From: Polyangium jinanense
Lineage (GTDB): Bacteria; Myxococcota; Polyangia; Polyangiales; Polyangiaceae
DNA length: 64,000 nt
Assembly (NCBI RefSeq): GCF_028435365.1
Contig: NZ_JAGTJJ010000003.1
Span: 447,418 to 511,417, forward strand
Direction: 5' to 3'
Notes under the pieces: generated by a model
Told to the model about the DNA's origin: nothing
Database searches by the model: none
What the model saw: only the letters and a program-made list of their open reading frames with translations
Program-made: the position numbers and the translations under genes
Shown: one piece after another, positions 42,927-51,825 of the stretch
Position numbering within the stretch: position 1 is the first letter of the stretch
Layout: each line of letters begins with the position of its first letter

Positions 42927-45900
42927 TCACGGAATGGCGAACGACCATATGACCGTGAGCGGCTTTCCCTCGAATGGCTGTACGATTACCTGCCGGAACG
43001 CGCGATCCACGCACGCCCCGACCTTCGTCCCCACGAAACGCTCGTCGAGCGAGACGGCCGAGACCGTCCCCTTCGGATCGAGGACGAGCGCGACCTTGCC
43101 GTTGCCCTTCGGCTGCTCCTCGTCCTCGCGCTTGCAGGAGGCCGCGACCACCTTCGCCTGCGAGAGCTTGGAGTACGCCTCGCCGAGCACCACGGACCGC
43201 GCCACGGGCCCGCCGCGCGGCTGCGGCAATGCCGTCACCGGCCCCGTGAGCCCGGGTTCGACGACGGGCGGCGGGATGTGCTCGGTCTCGCGCAGGAGGT
43301 CTTCGAGCGGCTCGGGCAGCTTCGCGTTGTCGCGCTCCTGCTTGACGAGGTACTCGTCGAGCTGGCGGACGACGCTCGAATCGAGCGCCGTGGGCTCCTT
43401 CGGCTCGGAGGGCGACGCCTTCGTCTGGGGCGTGAGCGAGCCCTGCACGAGCTTCAGCGCCGTCAGCGCCGCCTTCGCCTCGGCCTCGCGCTTCTCGGCC
43501 TCCTTTTGCCCCGAGACGGCGCGCTCCCGGTCGGCCTGCGCCTTCGCCTCGCGCGCGAGCGCGAGCGCCGCCTCGGCCTTCGCCATGGCCGTGTCCGCCT
43601 CGGCCTGCGCGCGCTGGGCCTCGAGGTCGACGTACACCGTCCCCGCCCCGAGCGCGATGGCGCCGGCCAGGATCCCCACCACGCCCCCGATGATCCGGCT
43701 CCGCTGCGCCGCCGCGACGCTGGCCGCGTAAAACCGTTTTGCCGCGCCTTCGAGGCGCATCTGCCGCGCCCGCAGGATCTCTTCGAGCAGAAGCAGGCGG
43801 CGCCTTCGCCAGAGGAGCTCGGGGTCGGGTTTTTCCTCCCAAACCTTCGCGGCCTCCTCGAAATCCTCGATGACGAGGCGCTCCTCTCGCTCGCTCGCGA
43901 CCCAGTCCCGGAGCTTCCCCCAGTGCACGAGCAGCGCCTCGTGGGCGAGCGTCACGAGCTCGACCTCGCCGTCCTTGCGCCGCTCGGTCTCGCGCAGGAC
44001 GAGCCGCGCCTCCGCGAAGACCTGCACGACCGCGCGCGCTGCGGGGCCGAGCTCGCGCACGAGCTCTCCGATCCGCCGCGTCATGCGCGCTCCTGCGGGC
44101 GTCGTCAGCGAGAGCAGGATGCGCTGCACCATGCGCTCGGTGCCCGCCTCCTTCACCGCGCGATCCATGGTCTCGTTCGCGTGCCGCGAGAGCGCCCCGG
44201 AGAACTCGATCGCGCGGAGCGACGATCGCGTGATGAGCTTCCTCGCGCGATCGCGGCTGTGCCAGAGCTCGCGCAGCGCGAACTCGACGAGCGGCATCGA
44301 TCCGGCCGTCGTCTCCAGCGCTTCGAGCAGCTCCTTGCGCAGCCGCGGATCCTCGAACGTGTAGCCGTAGCTCTCGAACGCCGCGTCGATGACCTCGCCC
44401 CACGCGGCCGATCCGAGCGGCGAGACGAGCACCGCGCCGCGCGTGATCACGCGGCCCACCTGCTCGTGCGCGAGGATCGGATCGAGCAAATCGCGCCGCG
44501 CAGTCACCACGACGCGAAGCCCCGGCCAGGGACGCTCGCCGAGCCGCGCGAGCAGATCGAGCGTCCACGTCTGGCTCTTTCCGCCGGGGCCCTGCGCGAG
44601 CGTGGCGATCTCTTCGAGCTGATCGACGAGCAGCACGAGCCCGCGCTTGCTCTGCGAGAGCCACGCCTCGACGCGCGCGGCCGCCTCTTCGGGCGAGCGC
44701 TTCGGATCGAGGCCCATGTGAAAGAGCGCCGTCGTGAGGACCTGCCGCGGATCGGTGCCGGGCGAGATCAAAACGGTCTCCCATTGCCGCGGACCGCCGA
44801 GCGCGCCGTCGGCGATCGCGGGCAGGATGCCGGCGCGCGCGAGGCTCGATTTGCCGCTCCCGCTCGGGCCGAGCAGCGCCGCGAGGCCACGCGTGCGCAA
44901 GACTTCGAGCGCCGCCGCGACCTCGACCCTGCGGCCGAAGAACACGTCGCGGTGCTCCTTCTCGAACCGCTCGAGGCCACGGAATGGGCCGTCCTCTTCC
45001 GGCGGCAGCGCGCGCCTTCGCCCGACGAGCGCGCTGCGAATGCGTTCGAGCTCGATGGCCACGATCTCGGCGGATCGAGGCCGCCCCTCCGGCTCGGGGG
45101 CGAGCAGCGCGTCGACGAGATCGCCGAGCGAGGCCGGGAGTTCCGACACGAGCTCGGCGAGGCGCGGCGGCTCTTTTCGCCCGTGGAGGACGTCCTCGTC
45201 GAGCGAGCCCCGGCCCGCCGCGGGCGTCCGACCGACGAGGCAAACGAAGAGCACCGCGCCGAGCGCATAGAGATCACTCGCGCTCGTCGCGGGCGAGAGA
45301 GCACGCCAGCAGACTGGATCGACGAACCCGCGTTTTCCCCCGATCGCTTCGAGCGGCGAGCGAAAGCCTCGATCACTCGGGCGATCTCGCGGCGTACTCG
45401 GCGCGCTCGGGATCTTCGATCGCATCGAGGGAATGGTTTGTCCTGGCGTGGCGGTCGACGCGGCCGAGATGCCGAAATCGATCAGCTTGTACGCCGCGGG
45501 CGTGCCGAGCAGGGCGGCGTCGACGACCACGTTCGCGGGCGAGATGTCGCGGTGCACGAGCCCGGCGCCGTGGACCGCGACGAGCGCCGAGGCGATCGCG
45601 ATGCCGGCGTCGATCGTCTCGCGCACGGACAGCGTCTGCTTGTCGCGCAGCCGCTCGCCGAGCGACTCGCCCGCGACGTACTCCATCGCGAGGCCGATCA
45701 CGCCGCGCGTCTCGTCGACGGGGAGCTGGTAGAAGCGCACGACGTTCGGGTGCTCGACGCGGCAGAGCCGGGCGGCCTCGTCGATGATCGCTTGCCGGCC
45801 CGCCTCGCCGCCCGCGTCGAGCGAAAAGAGCTTGACCGCCGAGAGCCTTAGCTTCGTCGTGCCCGCGGTCTCTTCGGCCAGCCAAACCGGCGCGAAGCCG

Positions 45901-46001
45901 CCGCGACCGAGTTGCCGTACGAGCCAGAACGCCCCGATGCGCCGCTCGGCATCGGGGAGATCGGTCAGCCGACGGACGGCTTCGGGCAGGGCGCTCGACA
46001 T
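42927..46001 (-). CDS. Ser/Thr kinase fused to STAND-type NTPase with TonB/AgmX-like C-terminus
   Basis: The product is 1024 aa. Residues 20-300 are an apparently active kinase: LGRGGFAPVW, Lys57, HRD (150-152), DFG (175-177). A linker leads to an ATPase of the novel STAND type, with P-loop GPSGSGKSS (Lys384), Walker B GLVLLVDQLEE, and the downstream winged-helix-like region. One membrane span (IIGGVVGILAGAIALGAGTVY, about 770) precedes a long Ala/Glu/Lys coiled coil. The last 90 residues resemble the AgmX/TonB C-terminal fold (GKVALVLDPKGTVSAVSLDE). It would link cytoplasmic kinase and ATP-driven oligomerisation to an envelope domain. Confidence 0.85.
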   Translation of the reverse strand: MSSALPEAVRRLTDLPDAERRIGAFWLVRQLGRGGFAPVWLAEETAGTTKLRLSAVKLFSLDAGGEAGRQAIIDEAARLCRVEHPNVVRFYQLPVDETRGVIGLAMEYVAGESLGERLRDKQTLSVRETIDAGIAIASALVAVHGAGLVHRDISPANVVVDAALLGTPAAYKLIDFGISAASTATPGQTIPSMRSKIPSAPSTPRDRPSDRGFRSPLEAIGGKRGFVDPVCWRALSPATSASDLYALGAVLFVCLVGRTPAAGRGSLDEDVLHGRKEPPRLAELVSELPASLGDLVDALLAPEPEGRPRSAEIVAIELERIRSALVGRRRALPPEEDGPFRGLERFEKEHRDVFFGRRVEVAAALEVLRTRGLAALLGPSGSGKSSLARAGILPAIADGALGGPRQWETVLISPGTDPRQVLTTALFHMGLDPKRSPEEAAARVEAWLSQSKRGLVLLVDQLEEIATLAQGPGGKSQTWTLDLLARLGERPWPGLRVVVTARRDLLDPILAHEQVGRVITRGAVLVSPLGSAAWGEVIDAAFESYGYTFEDPRLRKELLEALETTAGSMPLVEFALRELWHSRDRARKLITRSSLRAIEFSGALSRHANETMDRAVKEAGTERMVQRILLSLTTPAGARMTRRIGELVRELGPAARAVVQVFAEARLVLRETERRKDGEVELVTLAHEALLVHWGKLRDWVASEREERLVIEDFEEAAKVWEEKPDPELLWRRRRLLLLEEILRARQMRLEGAAKRFYAASVAAAQRSRIIGGVVGILAGAIALGAGTVYVDLEAQRAQAEADTAMAKAEAALALAREAKAQADRERAVSGQKEAEKREAEAKAALTALKLVQGSLTPQTKASPSEPKEPTALDSSVVRQLDEYLVKQERDNAKLPEPLEDLLRETEHIPPPVVEPGLTGPVTALPQPRGGPVARSVVLGEAYSKLSQAKVVAASCKREDEEQPKGNGKVALVLDPKGTVSAVSLDERFVGTKVGACVDRAFRQVIVQPFEGKPLTVIWSFAIP

Positions 46002-46064
46002 GCCAGGGCGGACATTGTCACGAGGCCAGGGCGGCGTGTCAAATGGAGCTGACGCGGGATCGAG

Positions 46065-46415
46065 CTAGGTGCGCGTGCGCCGGAAGAGGTCCTGCACCAC
46101 GTCCACCCGATCGGCGGCGATGCGGAGCATCCAGTGGCTCACGCGATGGTCGGGAATCGCATACGCAATGAGGCGCAGCCTGCCCGAGAGACCACGCGGC
46201 GGCAGCGCCGTGCTGAAGACGGGCGTCGTGCGGGTCGTCTCCATCTCCGGCCGCGTCCGCGCCGCCTCGTCGAGAGGCTGCTGTTCGGGCTGGATCCAGT
46301 GCGCGTTGCCCATCGGGCGCGGTGACGTCTCGCGCGGTACGCCCGGCCTGTCCATCAGGTCGCGGTCGGCGCCCCAAAAGGGCAGGTCATTCGGTCGATG
46401 TTCCTTCCTTTGCAT
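46065..46415 (-). CDS. Hypothetical protein
   Basis: The product is 116 aa. It is Arg/Pro-rich in the first 60 residues and has a more ordered C-terminal half (LSGRLRLIAYAIPDHRVSHW, RVDVVQDLF). No domain is recognised. The ATG at 46415 has AAGGGAGG six bases upstream and starts 21 bases after the dehydrogenase stop, so the two are cotranscribed. Confidence 0.6.
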   Translation of the reverse strand: MQRKEHRPNDLPFWGADRDLMDRPGVPRETSPRPMGNAHWIQPEQQPLDEAARTRPEMETTRTTPVFSTALPPRGLSGRLRLIAYAIPDHRVSHWMLRIAADRVDVVQDLFRRTRT

Positions 46416-46436
46416 CTTCGCCTCCCTTCTGGAAAG

Positions 46437-47588
46437 TCACTTGGTCCCTGGCGGAATGAGCGCCACCTTGAGGACCCCGTCCTTGCGGGCATTGAAGAGG
46501 CGATACATCTCGGCGGCCTCCTCGAGCGGCACGCGATGGCTGATGAGCGCCTTCGGGTCGATGCGGCCCTGCCGGATGTGCTCGACGAGGCGGGGCATGT
46601 AGCGCTTGACGTCGCATTGACCTGCTTTGATCGTCAGGCCTTTGTTCATCGCGCTGCCCACGTCCACGAGGTTCCACGGCGGCCCGTAGACGCCGATGAT
46701 GGAGACCCTGCCGCCGCGCCGCACCGCCTGGATCGCCCAGTTCAGGGCCACGGGCGATCCGGCCTGGACGCGGAGCGCTTTGCCCAGGACGCCGTGCAAA
46801 AGGGACCCTTTGGCTTCGAGGCCGACGGCTTCGATGCACACGTCCGGGCCACGACCCTCCGTCATTTCGAGCAGCCGCGAAACGACGTCGGGGTGCTCCT
46901 TGAAATTGATGGTCTCCACCGCATTGTACGTCCGGGCGAACGCGAGGCGGTCATCGATGGAGTCGATGGCGATGACCCTGCGCGCGCCAAGGATCCACGC
47001 GCTCCTTTGCGTGAAGAGCCCAACGGGCCCGCAGCCGAAGACGGCCACGGTGTCCTCGGGCGTGATGTCGCCCATTTCCGCAGCCTGGTATCCGGTGGGG
47101 AGGATATCCGAAAGAAACAGCACATCCTCGTCGGAGAGGTCGTTCGGGATCTTCATCGGCCCGACGTCGGCGAACGGGACCCGCACGAGTTCGGCCTGTC
47201 CGCCCTGGTAGCCGCCGGTCGTGTGGGAATACCCGAACACGCCGCCCACGACCTTCGTCAGCGGATTCGTGTTGTCGCAAAGCGAGGTCCGCTCGCGCTG
47301 GCAGAAGAAACACGTGCCGCAGGCGATGTTGAAGGGCACGACCACACGATCGCCGCGCGAGAGGCTCGCGACCGAGGGGCCGACCTCCTCGACGACGCCG
47401 GTGAACTCATGGCCGAAGATCGTGCCGACGCGCGTGTCGGGGATGTAGCCGTTGTACAGGTGCAAATCGGAGCCGCAGATCGTCGCGCGTGTCACCCGAA
47501 GAACGATGTCGTTCGGATGCTCGATCCGCGGCTCGGGATTTTCCTCGACGCGAACCCGCTTTGGACCATGGTACGTGAGTGCCAGCAT
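46437..47588 (-). CDS. Zinc-dependent alcohol dehydrogenase
   Basis: The product is 383 aa. Catalytic zinc ligands are in CGSDLHLYNG and GHEFTGVVEEVG. The structural zinc Cys4 loop is CGTCFFCQRERTSLC, and the nucleotide site is FGCGPVGLFTQ. The long form with the GYSHTTGGYQGGQAELV insert is that of the glutathione-independent formaldehyde dehydrogenase-like or threonine-dehydrogenase-like class of medium-chain enzymes. The exact alcohol is unknown. GGGAGAGG upstream supports the ATG at 47588. Confidence 0.87.
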   Translation of the reverse strand: MLALTYHGPKRVRVEENPEPRIEHPNDIVLRVTRATICGSDLHLYNGYIPDTRVGTIFGHEFTGVVEEVGPSVASLSRGDRVVVPFNIACGTCFFCQRERTSLCDNTNPLTKVVGGVFGYSHTTGGYQGGQAELVRVPFADVGPMKIPNDLSDEDVLFLSDILPTGYQAAEMGDITPEDTVAVFGCGPVGLFTQRSAWILGARRVIAIDSIDDRLAFARTYNAVETINFKEHPDVVSRLLEMTEGRGPDVCIEAVGLEAKGSLLHGVLGKALRVQAGSPVALNWAIQAVRRGGRVSIIGVYGPPWNLVDVGSAMNKGLTIKAGQCDVKRYMPRLVEHIRQGRIDPKALISHRVPLEEAAEMYRLFNARKDGVLKVALIPPGTK

Positions 47589-47689
47589 ACGTGATACCTC
47601 TCCCGAGGTACACGAATGCAAGAGGCAGACCGGCGGTTAGCGGGCCGAACGATTCCGAGAGAATCGCGTCAAAGCTGGAATTGCGGGCG

Positions 47690-48364
47690 TCACTTCGCCG
47701 GCGGCGGCACGTCGAAGAAAAGCGACATGAAAAAGACCCGGTCGTGGGTCCACCCCGAAGCATCCTCCCGGCTCCGGAGCATGAAGCCTGCGTCGAGGCG
47801 CGTTTGGGGCGAGAGCATTCGCGCGAGGCCGATCAGCGCGCGGTTTTGGTTCAGACCGAGCCCCGAGAGATCCACGAGCACCTCGTCCCAGACGAACGGC
47901 AGCCATTTCGCGCCCTTCGGCGCGTAGTTGATCCGGAGCTGATTGCGATACCGGTACCTCGTCTCCGTATCGCGGAACCTCGCCTCGAACCGGTTCCGGT
48001 CGTTCCACGTGAAATCGCCGATACGACCAAAAAAGTTCGGCTCGAACTCGAAACGCGCCTCCTGCGCGAATGCGCCCGTGGCCAGGCGATCGGCGTAGAT
48101 CGTCCCCTGGACGCCGATGAACAGGAAGTCGGTCAGGAAAAACAGGGGGCCCGTCCGCAGGAACGACTGGTGCAGGCCGCCGCTTCGACCGTTCAGGCGC
48201 GACTCGGCGTACACGCGGAGGTCGATGCGGGGGAACGTCGGCTTGTCCGCGCGGACGATCGGCACGCGGTTCTCGGACCAGAGCCAGACTTCGTAATCAG
48301 CGTGCGCCTCGGACGCGAGGCAGAGCGCGAGGAGGGCGGCAGGGACGGCGAGGGCGCGCTTCAT
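47690..48364 (-). CDS. DUF2490 family outer-membrane beta-barrel protein
   Basis: The product is 224 aa. A signal peptide (LLALCLASEAHA) is followed by alternating amphipathic strands (YEVWLWSENRVPI, RIDLRVYAESRL, RYRYRNQLRINY) typical of the DUF2490 family, a presumed outer-membrane barrel. The C-terminal strand ends in an aromatic-rich FFMSLFFDV, as required for barrel assembly. The function is unknown. Confidence 0.75.
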   Translation of the reverse strand: MKRALAVPAALLALCLASEAHADYEVWLWSENRVPIVRADKPTFPRIDLRVYAESRLNGRSGGLHQSFLRTGPLFFLTDFLFIGVQGTIYADRLATGAFAQEARFEFEPNFFGRIGDFTWNDRNRFEARFRDTETRYRYRNQLRINYAPKGAKWLPFVWDEVLVDLSGLGLNQNRALIGLARMLSPQTRLDAGFMLRSREDASGWTHDRVFFMSLFFDVPPPAK

Positions 48365-48415
48365 GCCCTGCAGTCGAGCCACAGGTTTCGTTGGTGGTCA
48401 AGCGATCGGGCGCGC

Positions 48416-50542
48416 CTAGCTCTGATCGAGCACCGCGGACGTGCTTTGCCAGCTGCCGATGTCCCGCGGCACGAGGTTCGCCCCGCCACCACGCGCGTCC
48501 ATGACACGCGCCCCTTCGTGCGTGAACGTGATGCCGACGAGGGGCGGCGCCCCCGGGTCCTTTTCGTAGTACGTCCGCCACACCGGCGACGTCGAGCCTG
48601 CTTGCCGACGCATCACCGAGGACATCGTCACGATCCACGGCAGGCCCACCGGATCGAGCGCCATCGCCACGGGCCGATCCTTGGCCTCGACCTCCTCGGG
48701 GATCACCGCGCCTCGATCCAGGCCGAGCACGAAGCCCTCGCCCGCGGCCCACGAGAGCCGCTCGCCGCTGCAGAGCGCCGTGTACAGCGCGGGTTTGTCC
48801 TGCACGCCCGTCGCGTACACCGTCGTCTGTCCGTCGTAACTCGCGAACAGCGCGCGCCCGCGCGTGCCCCTCGCGTTCGCGCCCACGACGAGCATGCCGT
48901 AAGGACCCGAGGACAGAGCGAGCACGTGACCCGACAGCGGGAGCGCGACGGGCGCGGACCAGCCCTCGTCGTTCCAGAGCCAGAGCTCGGGCAAGCTGTC
49001 CTCGTCGCCCTCCACGGCTGCCGTGACGACGGCGAACGTCTGCCCATCCCCGAGTGCCGCTTCGATCGGCGTCTCGCGCGGAGGGAGCACGAGCGGGACG
49101 ATCTGACCCGGCCGCACGAGCCGCACATGCGACGGGCCGACGAGCGCAAAGCCCGCGTGCGGGCCGCGCACCACGAACGTCGTCGCCGCGACGACCGACG
49201 CGTCCTTGGGCCCGATGGGGATGGGCAACGCGCGTGGGCCCCAGAGGTACATCAGCCGCCCACCGAAGCGCACGAGCGCGCGGCCGTCGGGCTGGAACGC
49301 GACGTTGCCGGGCCTGAGCGGCGGCAGCATCACGCCTTTGATCTCGACGGGCAGAAGCTCGACGATCTCCGCGGTCGGCTCGAGCGTCACGGCGGGGCTC
49401 GCGAGCGCCTGCGTCGTGCGGAACGCGGTCGTCGCGCGGTCCTCGCGCGCGGCGCGGGCCTTCCAGCGCGCGGCGGCCGCTTCGAGCAGGGGCAAGAGCG
49501 CATCGGCGAAGGCGCGTGCGGAGTCGAACCGCGAAGGCGCCTCACGCGGGGCGAGCGCGCGCGCGGCCTCCTCGTTTCGCAAGGGATCGGGCAAGGCCGG
49601 CGAGGCGGCTTTGCCGAGCACACGATCGAGCTCGGCGAGCGTCGCGCGATCGGCGGCGAAGCCCGGATGCAAGCGCGGCGCGGTCACGAGCGATCGGCGC
49701 TCGCCGGTCACGAGAAAGCCGTTGTCCCAGGGCCCGCGGCACCAGTGCTCGCCTCCGAGGACGAACCACACGACGGCGGCGAGCGCGTGCACATCGGTCC
49801 ACGGGCCGATGAGCGGATTCTTCTCGCCGGGGCGCGAGAGCCACTGCTCGGAGCCTGCGTACTCGCGCGTGAGCGCGGCGATCGTGTACGTCGCGTCGGC
49901 GACACGGGCGATGCCGCAGTCGGCGATCTTCGGCGTCTCGTCGCCGACGGGCCCGACGATGAGCACGTTGTCGGGCTTGAGATCGCGGTGGATGATGCCC
50001 TCGTCGTGGAGCGCGAGCACGCCCTCGACGATGCCGCGGCAGAGGCGCAGCGCGCGGATCGGATCACATCCGTCGGGCGCGCGCGTGATGCGATCGGCGA
50101 GCGACGATCCATCGGGCCCGCCGTCGACGTACTCGAGCGCGAGCCAAGGCAGTTTTACGGTCCGCCCGCGCACGTCGACGGGCGCCTCGCCCATCCCGTA
50201 GAAGCCCACGACGAACTCGGTGGGCGGCGTGCGGTCCATGATGCGGCTGAGGGCCGTGGCTTCGCGCTGCGCGAGCTGCCCTGCGAAGATCCCCTCTTGC
50301 ATGAGGTCCGACACCATGGCCGGCTTCATGACCTTCACGGCGATGCGGGGCGGACAGAGCGGCGAGAGCGCGCTCGAACGTCTTGTCGGATCGACCTCGG
50401 CGAGGAACACGCTCGACATGCCGCCCACGCCGAGCAGCCTGGCGAGGCGTGCGCCGGTGGGGCTGCCCCACGCGTCTGCAAGCGGGGGCGCGCCGCGCGC
50501 GAGGTCGCGGAGATCGACGTCTTGGGAGCGCAGGAGCGGCAT
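48416..50542 (-). CDS. Ser/Thr kinase with C-terminal beta-propeller-like region
   Basis: The product is 708 aa. The kinase domain has LGVGGMSSVF, Lys70, and HRD (185-187) with LKPDN. The DFG motif is changed to D208-C-G, keeping the metal-binding Asp. The activation segment contains a YAGSEQWLSRPGE element instead of a standard APE. From about 395 onward the sequence is repetitive beta structure (VAFQPDGRALVRFGGRLMYLW, PHAGFALVGPSHVRLVRPG, GPYGMLVVGANARG), suggesting a propeller-type sensor. There is no membrane span. The ATG at 50542 lacks a clear Shine-Dalgarno. Confidence 0.82.
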   Translation of the reverse strand: MPLLRSQDVDLRDLARGAPPLADAWGSPTGARLARLLGVGGMSSVFLAEVDPTRRSSALSPLCPPRIAVKVMKPAMVSDLMQEGIFAGQLAQREATALSRIMDRTPPTEFVVGFYGMGEAPVDVRGRTVKLPWLALEYVDGGPDGSSLADRITRAPDGCDPIRALRLCRGIVEGVLALHDEGIIHRDLKPDNVLIVGPVGDETPKIADCGIARVADATYTIAALTREYAGSEQWLSRPGEKNPLIGPWTDVHALAAVVWFVLGGEHWCRGPWDNGFLVTGERRSLVTAPRLHPGFAADRATLAELDRVLGKAASPALPDPLRNEEAARALAPREAPSRFDSARAFADALLPLLEAAAARWKARAAREDRATTAFRTTQALASPAVTLEPTAEIVELLPVEIKGVMLPPLRPGNVAFQPDGRALVRFGGRLMYLWGPRALPIPIGPKDASVVAATTFVVRGPHAGFALVGPSHVRLVRPGQIVPLVLPPRETPIEAALGDGQTFAVVTAAVEGDEDSLPELWLWNDEGWSAPVALPLSGHVLALSSGPYGMLVVGANARGTRGRALFASYDGQTTVYATGVQDKPALYTALCSGERLSWAAGEGFVLGLDRGAVIPEEVEAKDRPVAMALDPVGLPWIVTMSSVMRRQAGSTSPVWRTYYEKDPGAPPLVGITFTHEGARVMDARGGGANLVPRDIGSWQSTSAVLDQS

Positions 50543-51008
50543 GCTCGGGGAGCGATGGTAGGCGCGGATGGTGCCTGCCGTCAAAGTGCGCGACAGACGG
50601 GCGCGGGCGGAGGTGGGGGGCGCGCACGTCGCAGGGCTTGAAAGGGGAAGCCGCGCCCGGGTTCCAGAGTGCCTGCGCGCGTTCGCCGCGCTCGGGTTCG
50701 TCGGAAAGCTCAACGCAATCGACGCCGAGACCAAGGAGCTGCCCCCGGCTCGCCGGACCGGAGGAAGCTCGCCACGCCCGTCCTTGAGCGGTGCGCGAAC
50801 GGGCGCGAAGCATCGGCAGGGCCCAGAAGGGCATGATGTGTGGTGTCGAAGGGTTCTGGATTTGTCTTGCAGATTGGGACCGTGTCGTGAGACCCATACT
50901 TCCGTGGGCCTGGGTGCTGCCGGGAGCTTCTGGTCAACGAGCCACGTTTGCGCCGCGGGGGGGCGGGCTGTAGCGTCGATCCGCAGCGCAGCGCCCCTTC
51001 GCCTCTCA
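50543..51008. other. Non-coding gap between kinase gene and integron relic
   Basis: About 465 bases without a convincing gene. Open frames here lack recognisable products and any start signal. The kinase promoter must lie near the left end. The stretch may contain eroded flanking sequence of the integron. Confidence 0.5.
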
Positions 51009-51092
51009 TCAATCAAGTGGGCTCACGATGCCCAGGGGGTCGCGATCGATGATGTGGGTGTAGATCATCAGCGCGGAGAGGTGGTTATGCGG
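51009..51092 (-). pseudogene. C-terminal relic of an integron integrase (IntI)
   Basis: Read on the minus strand, 51089 down to the TGA at 51009-51011 gives a 26-residue tail: HNHLSALMIYTH, then IIDRDPLGIVSPLD and stop. IntI proteins end with a segment of the form GHxxVSTTMIYTHVxxxGxxGVxSPLD. The catalytic Tyr context (MIYTH), the Ser six residues before it and the terminal SPLD are kept. The preceding about 300 residues (core-binding domain, RHR active-site residues) are absent: upstream, the sequence runs directly into the first cassette. Orientation, reading away from the cassettes, is that of intI in a normal integron. It is non-functional. Confidence 0.75.
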
Positions 51093-51098
51093 CTGCGG

Positions 51099-51117
51099 GC
51101 TAATTCCACAGTTAGCC
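51099..51117. other. Left boundary core site of the cassette array
   Basis: GGCTAA and TTAGCC form a short inverted repeat around eight bases, ending in a GTTAGCC core identical to that of the next attC sites. It is too short to be a full attC. It probably marks the junction where the first cassette joins the integrase relic, or a remnant of attI. Confidence 0.4.
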
Positions 51118-51133
51118 GGAGGAAAATCGTACG

Positions 51134-51739
51134 ATGAAGCCTGCAGCCTTTCTAGATTATCCTGTCATCGATCACCTGCTTCGCATCGACGATGGCCGCT
51201 ACTTGGGGAAGCACCAGGCAGCTCTGCTTGAGTTGCGAAGTCGTGCTCGGGCCGCAGAAATATCGCTCTGGATGTCCGAGATCGTACAGGTGGAAATGGC
51301 CCACGGGCAGCAGAACCCGCGGCTGACGCCGGAGAAGCGCACGCGCGCGGAAGCGAACGACGCACGCAAAATTACGATCGCTACCGACATGGGCGTGCGC
51401 TGGCTCGCGTATCCGTGTGCAAAGACGAACGACGAGTACACCCTGCTCGACATCTCTTTTCGATGCGCTGGGTTCGAGTGGAACGAGGCAAACACGCTCG
51501 AAGGCGAGCTCGAACAGATCAAAGGCATCTCCAAAGGAGACGCGCGGCACCTGGTTTCGTGGATTTTTGGATGCGATACCGCGGCGCTCGACTTCCATCC
51601 AACGCTCAACTGCTTCGTCTCCGAGGATGAGCCATTGCGCGAGGCGTTGCTCCAGTTCCAGCCGCGGGCTGCCAATCAGGTTCTCCGCGAGGCGAAAATT
51701 TTGTCGGTTGCGGAATTTGTTGCGCTCGTTCGTACATAA
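51134..51739 (+). CDS. Cassette 1: PIN-like protein
   Basis: The product is 201 aa. The N-terminus AAFLDYPVIDHLLRIDDG and the segment ISLWMSEIVQVEMAHG put acidic residues where PIN-domain nucleases have them. The later GDARHLVSWIFGCDTAALDF and CFVSEDEPLREA match the PIN motifs with Asp and Glu near the end. A stand-alone nuclease or toxin-like role is possible; no antitoxin gene is within the cassette. GGAGG lies upstream of the ATG. The stop is directly followed by attC. Confidence 0.6.
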   Translation: MKPAAFLDYPVIDHLLRIDDGRYLGKHQAALLELRSRARAAEISLWMSEIVQVEMAHGQQNPRLTPEKRTRAEANDARKITIATDMGVRWLAYPCAKTNDEYTLLDISFRCAGFEWNEANTLEGELEQIKGISKGDARHLVSWIFGCDTAALDFHPTLNCFVSEDEPLREALLQFQPRAANQVLREAKILSVAEFVALVRT

Positions 51740-51742
51740 CCC

Positions 51743-51806
51743 GGCTAACAAGGCGCTGGATCTGACGAGCGCTTCGCGCCCGCGGCTCAGCGCCAGGCCG
51801 TTAGCC
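51743..51806 (+). repeat. attC site of cassette 1
   Basis: Outer boxes GGCTAAC and GTTAGCC are complementary. Inner boxes GGCGCTGGA and TCAGCGCC also pair, and the whole folds into an imperfect hairpin of 64 bases, as attC does in single-stranded form. Confidence 0.85.
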
Positions 51807-51825
51807 GCGCAAAGGACGACGCACG

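Noticed and set aside
42910..45851. Long frames (over 700 and 900 codons) overlapping the kinase-STAND gene
   Set aside because: They are Arg/Ala/Glu-rich shadows of the real gene, with no recognisable domains. This is normal for third-position GC above 90%.
47579..50641. 1020-codon + strand frame opposite the DUF2490 and kinase genes
   Set aside because: It spans two real genes on the other strand and has shadow-like composition.
51099..51117. Short GGCTAA/TTAGCC hairpin considered as a complete attC
   Set aside because: At 19 bases it lacks inner boxes and is shorter than any known attC. It was kept only as a boundary core site.
50568..51137. 189-codon + strand frame left of the cassette array
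   Set aside because: Its last third is the antisense of the integrase relic, and the rest has no domain or start signal.
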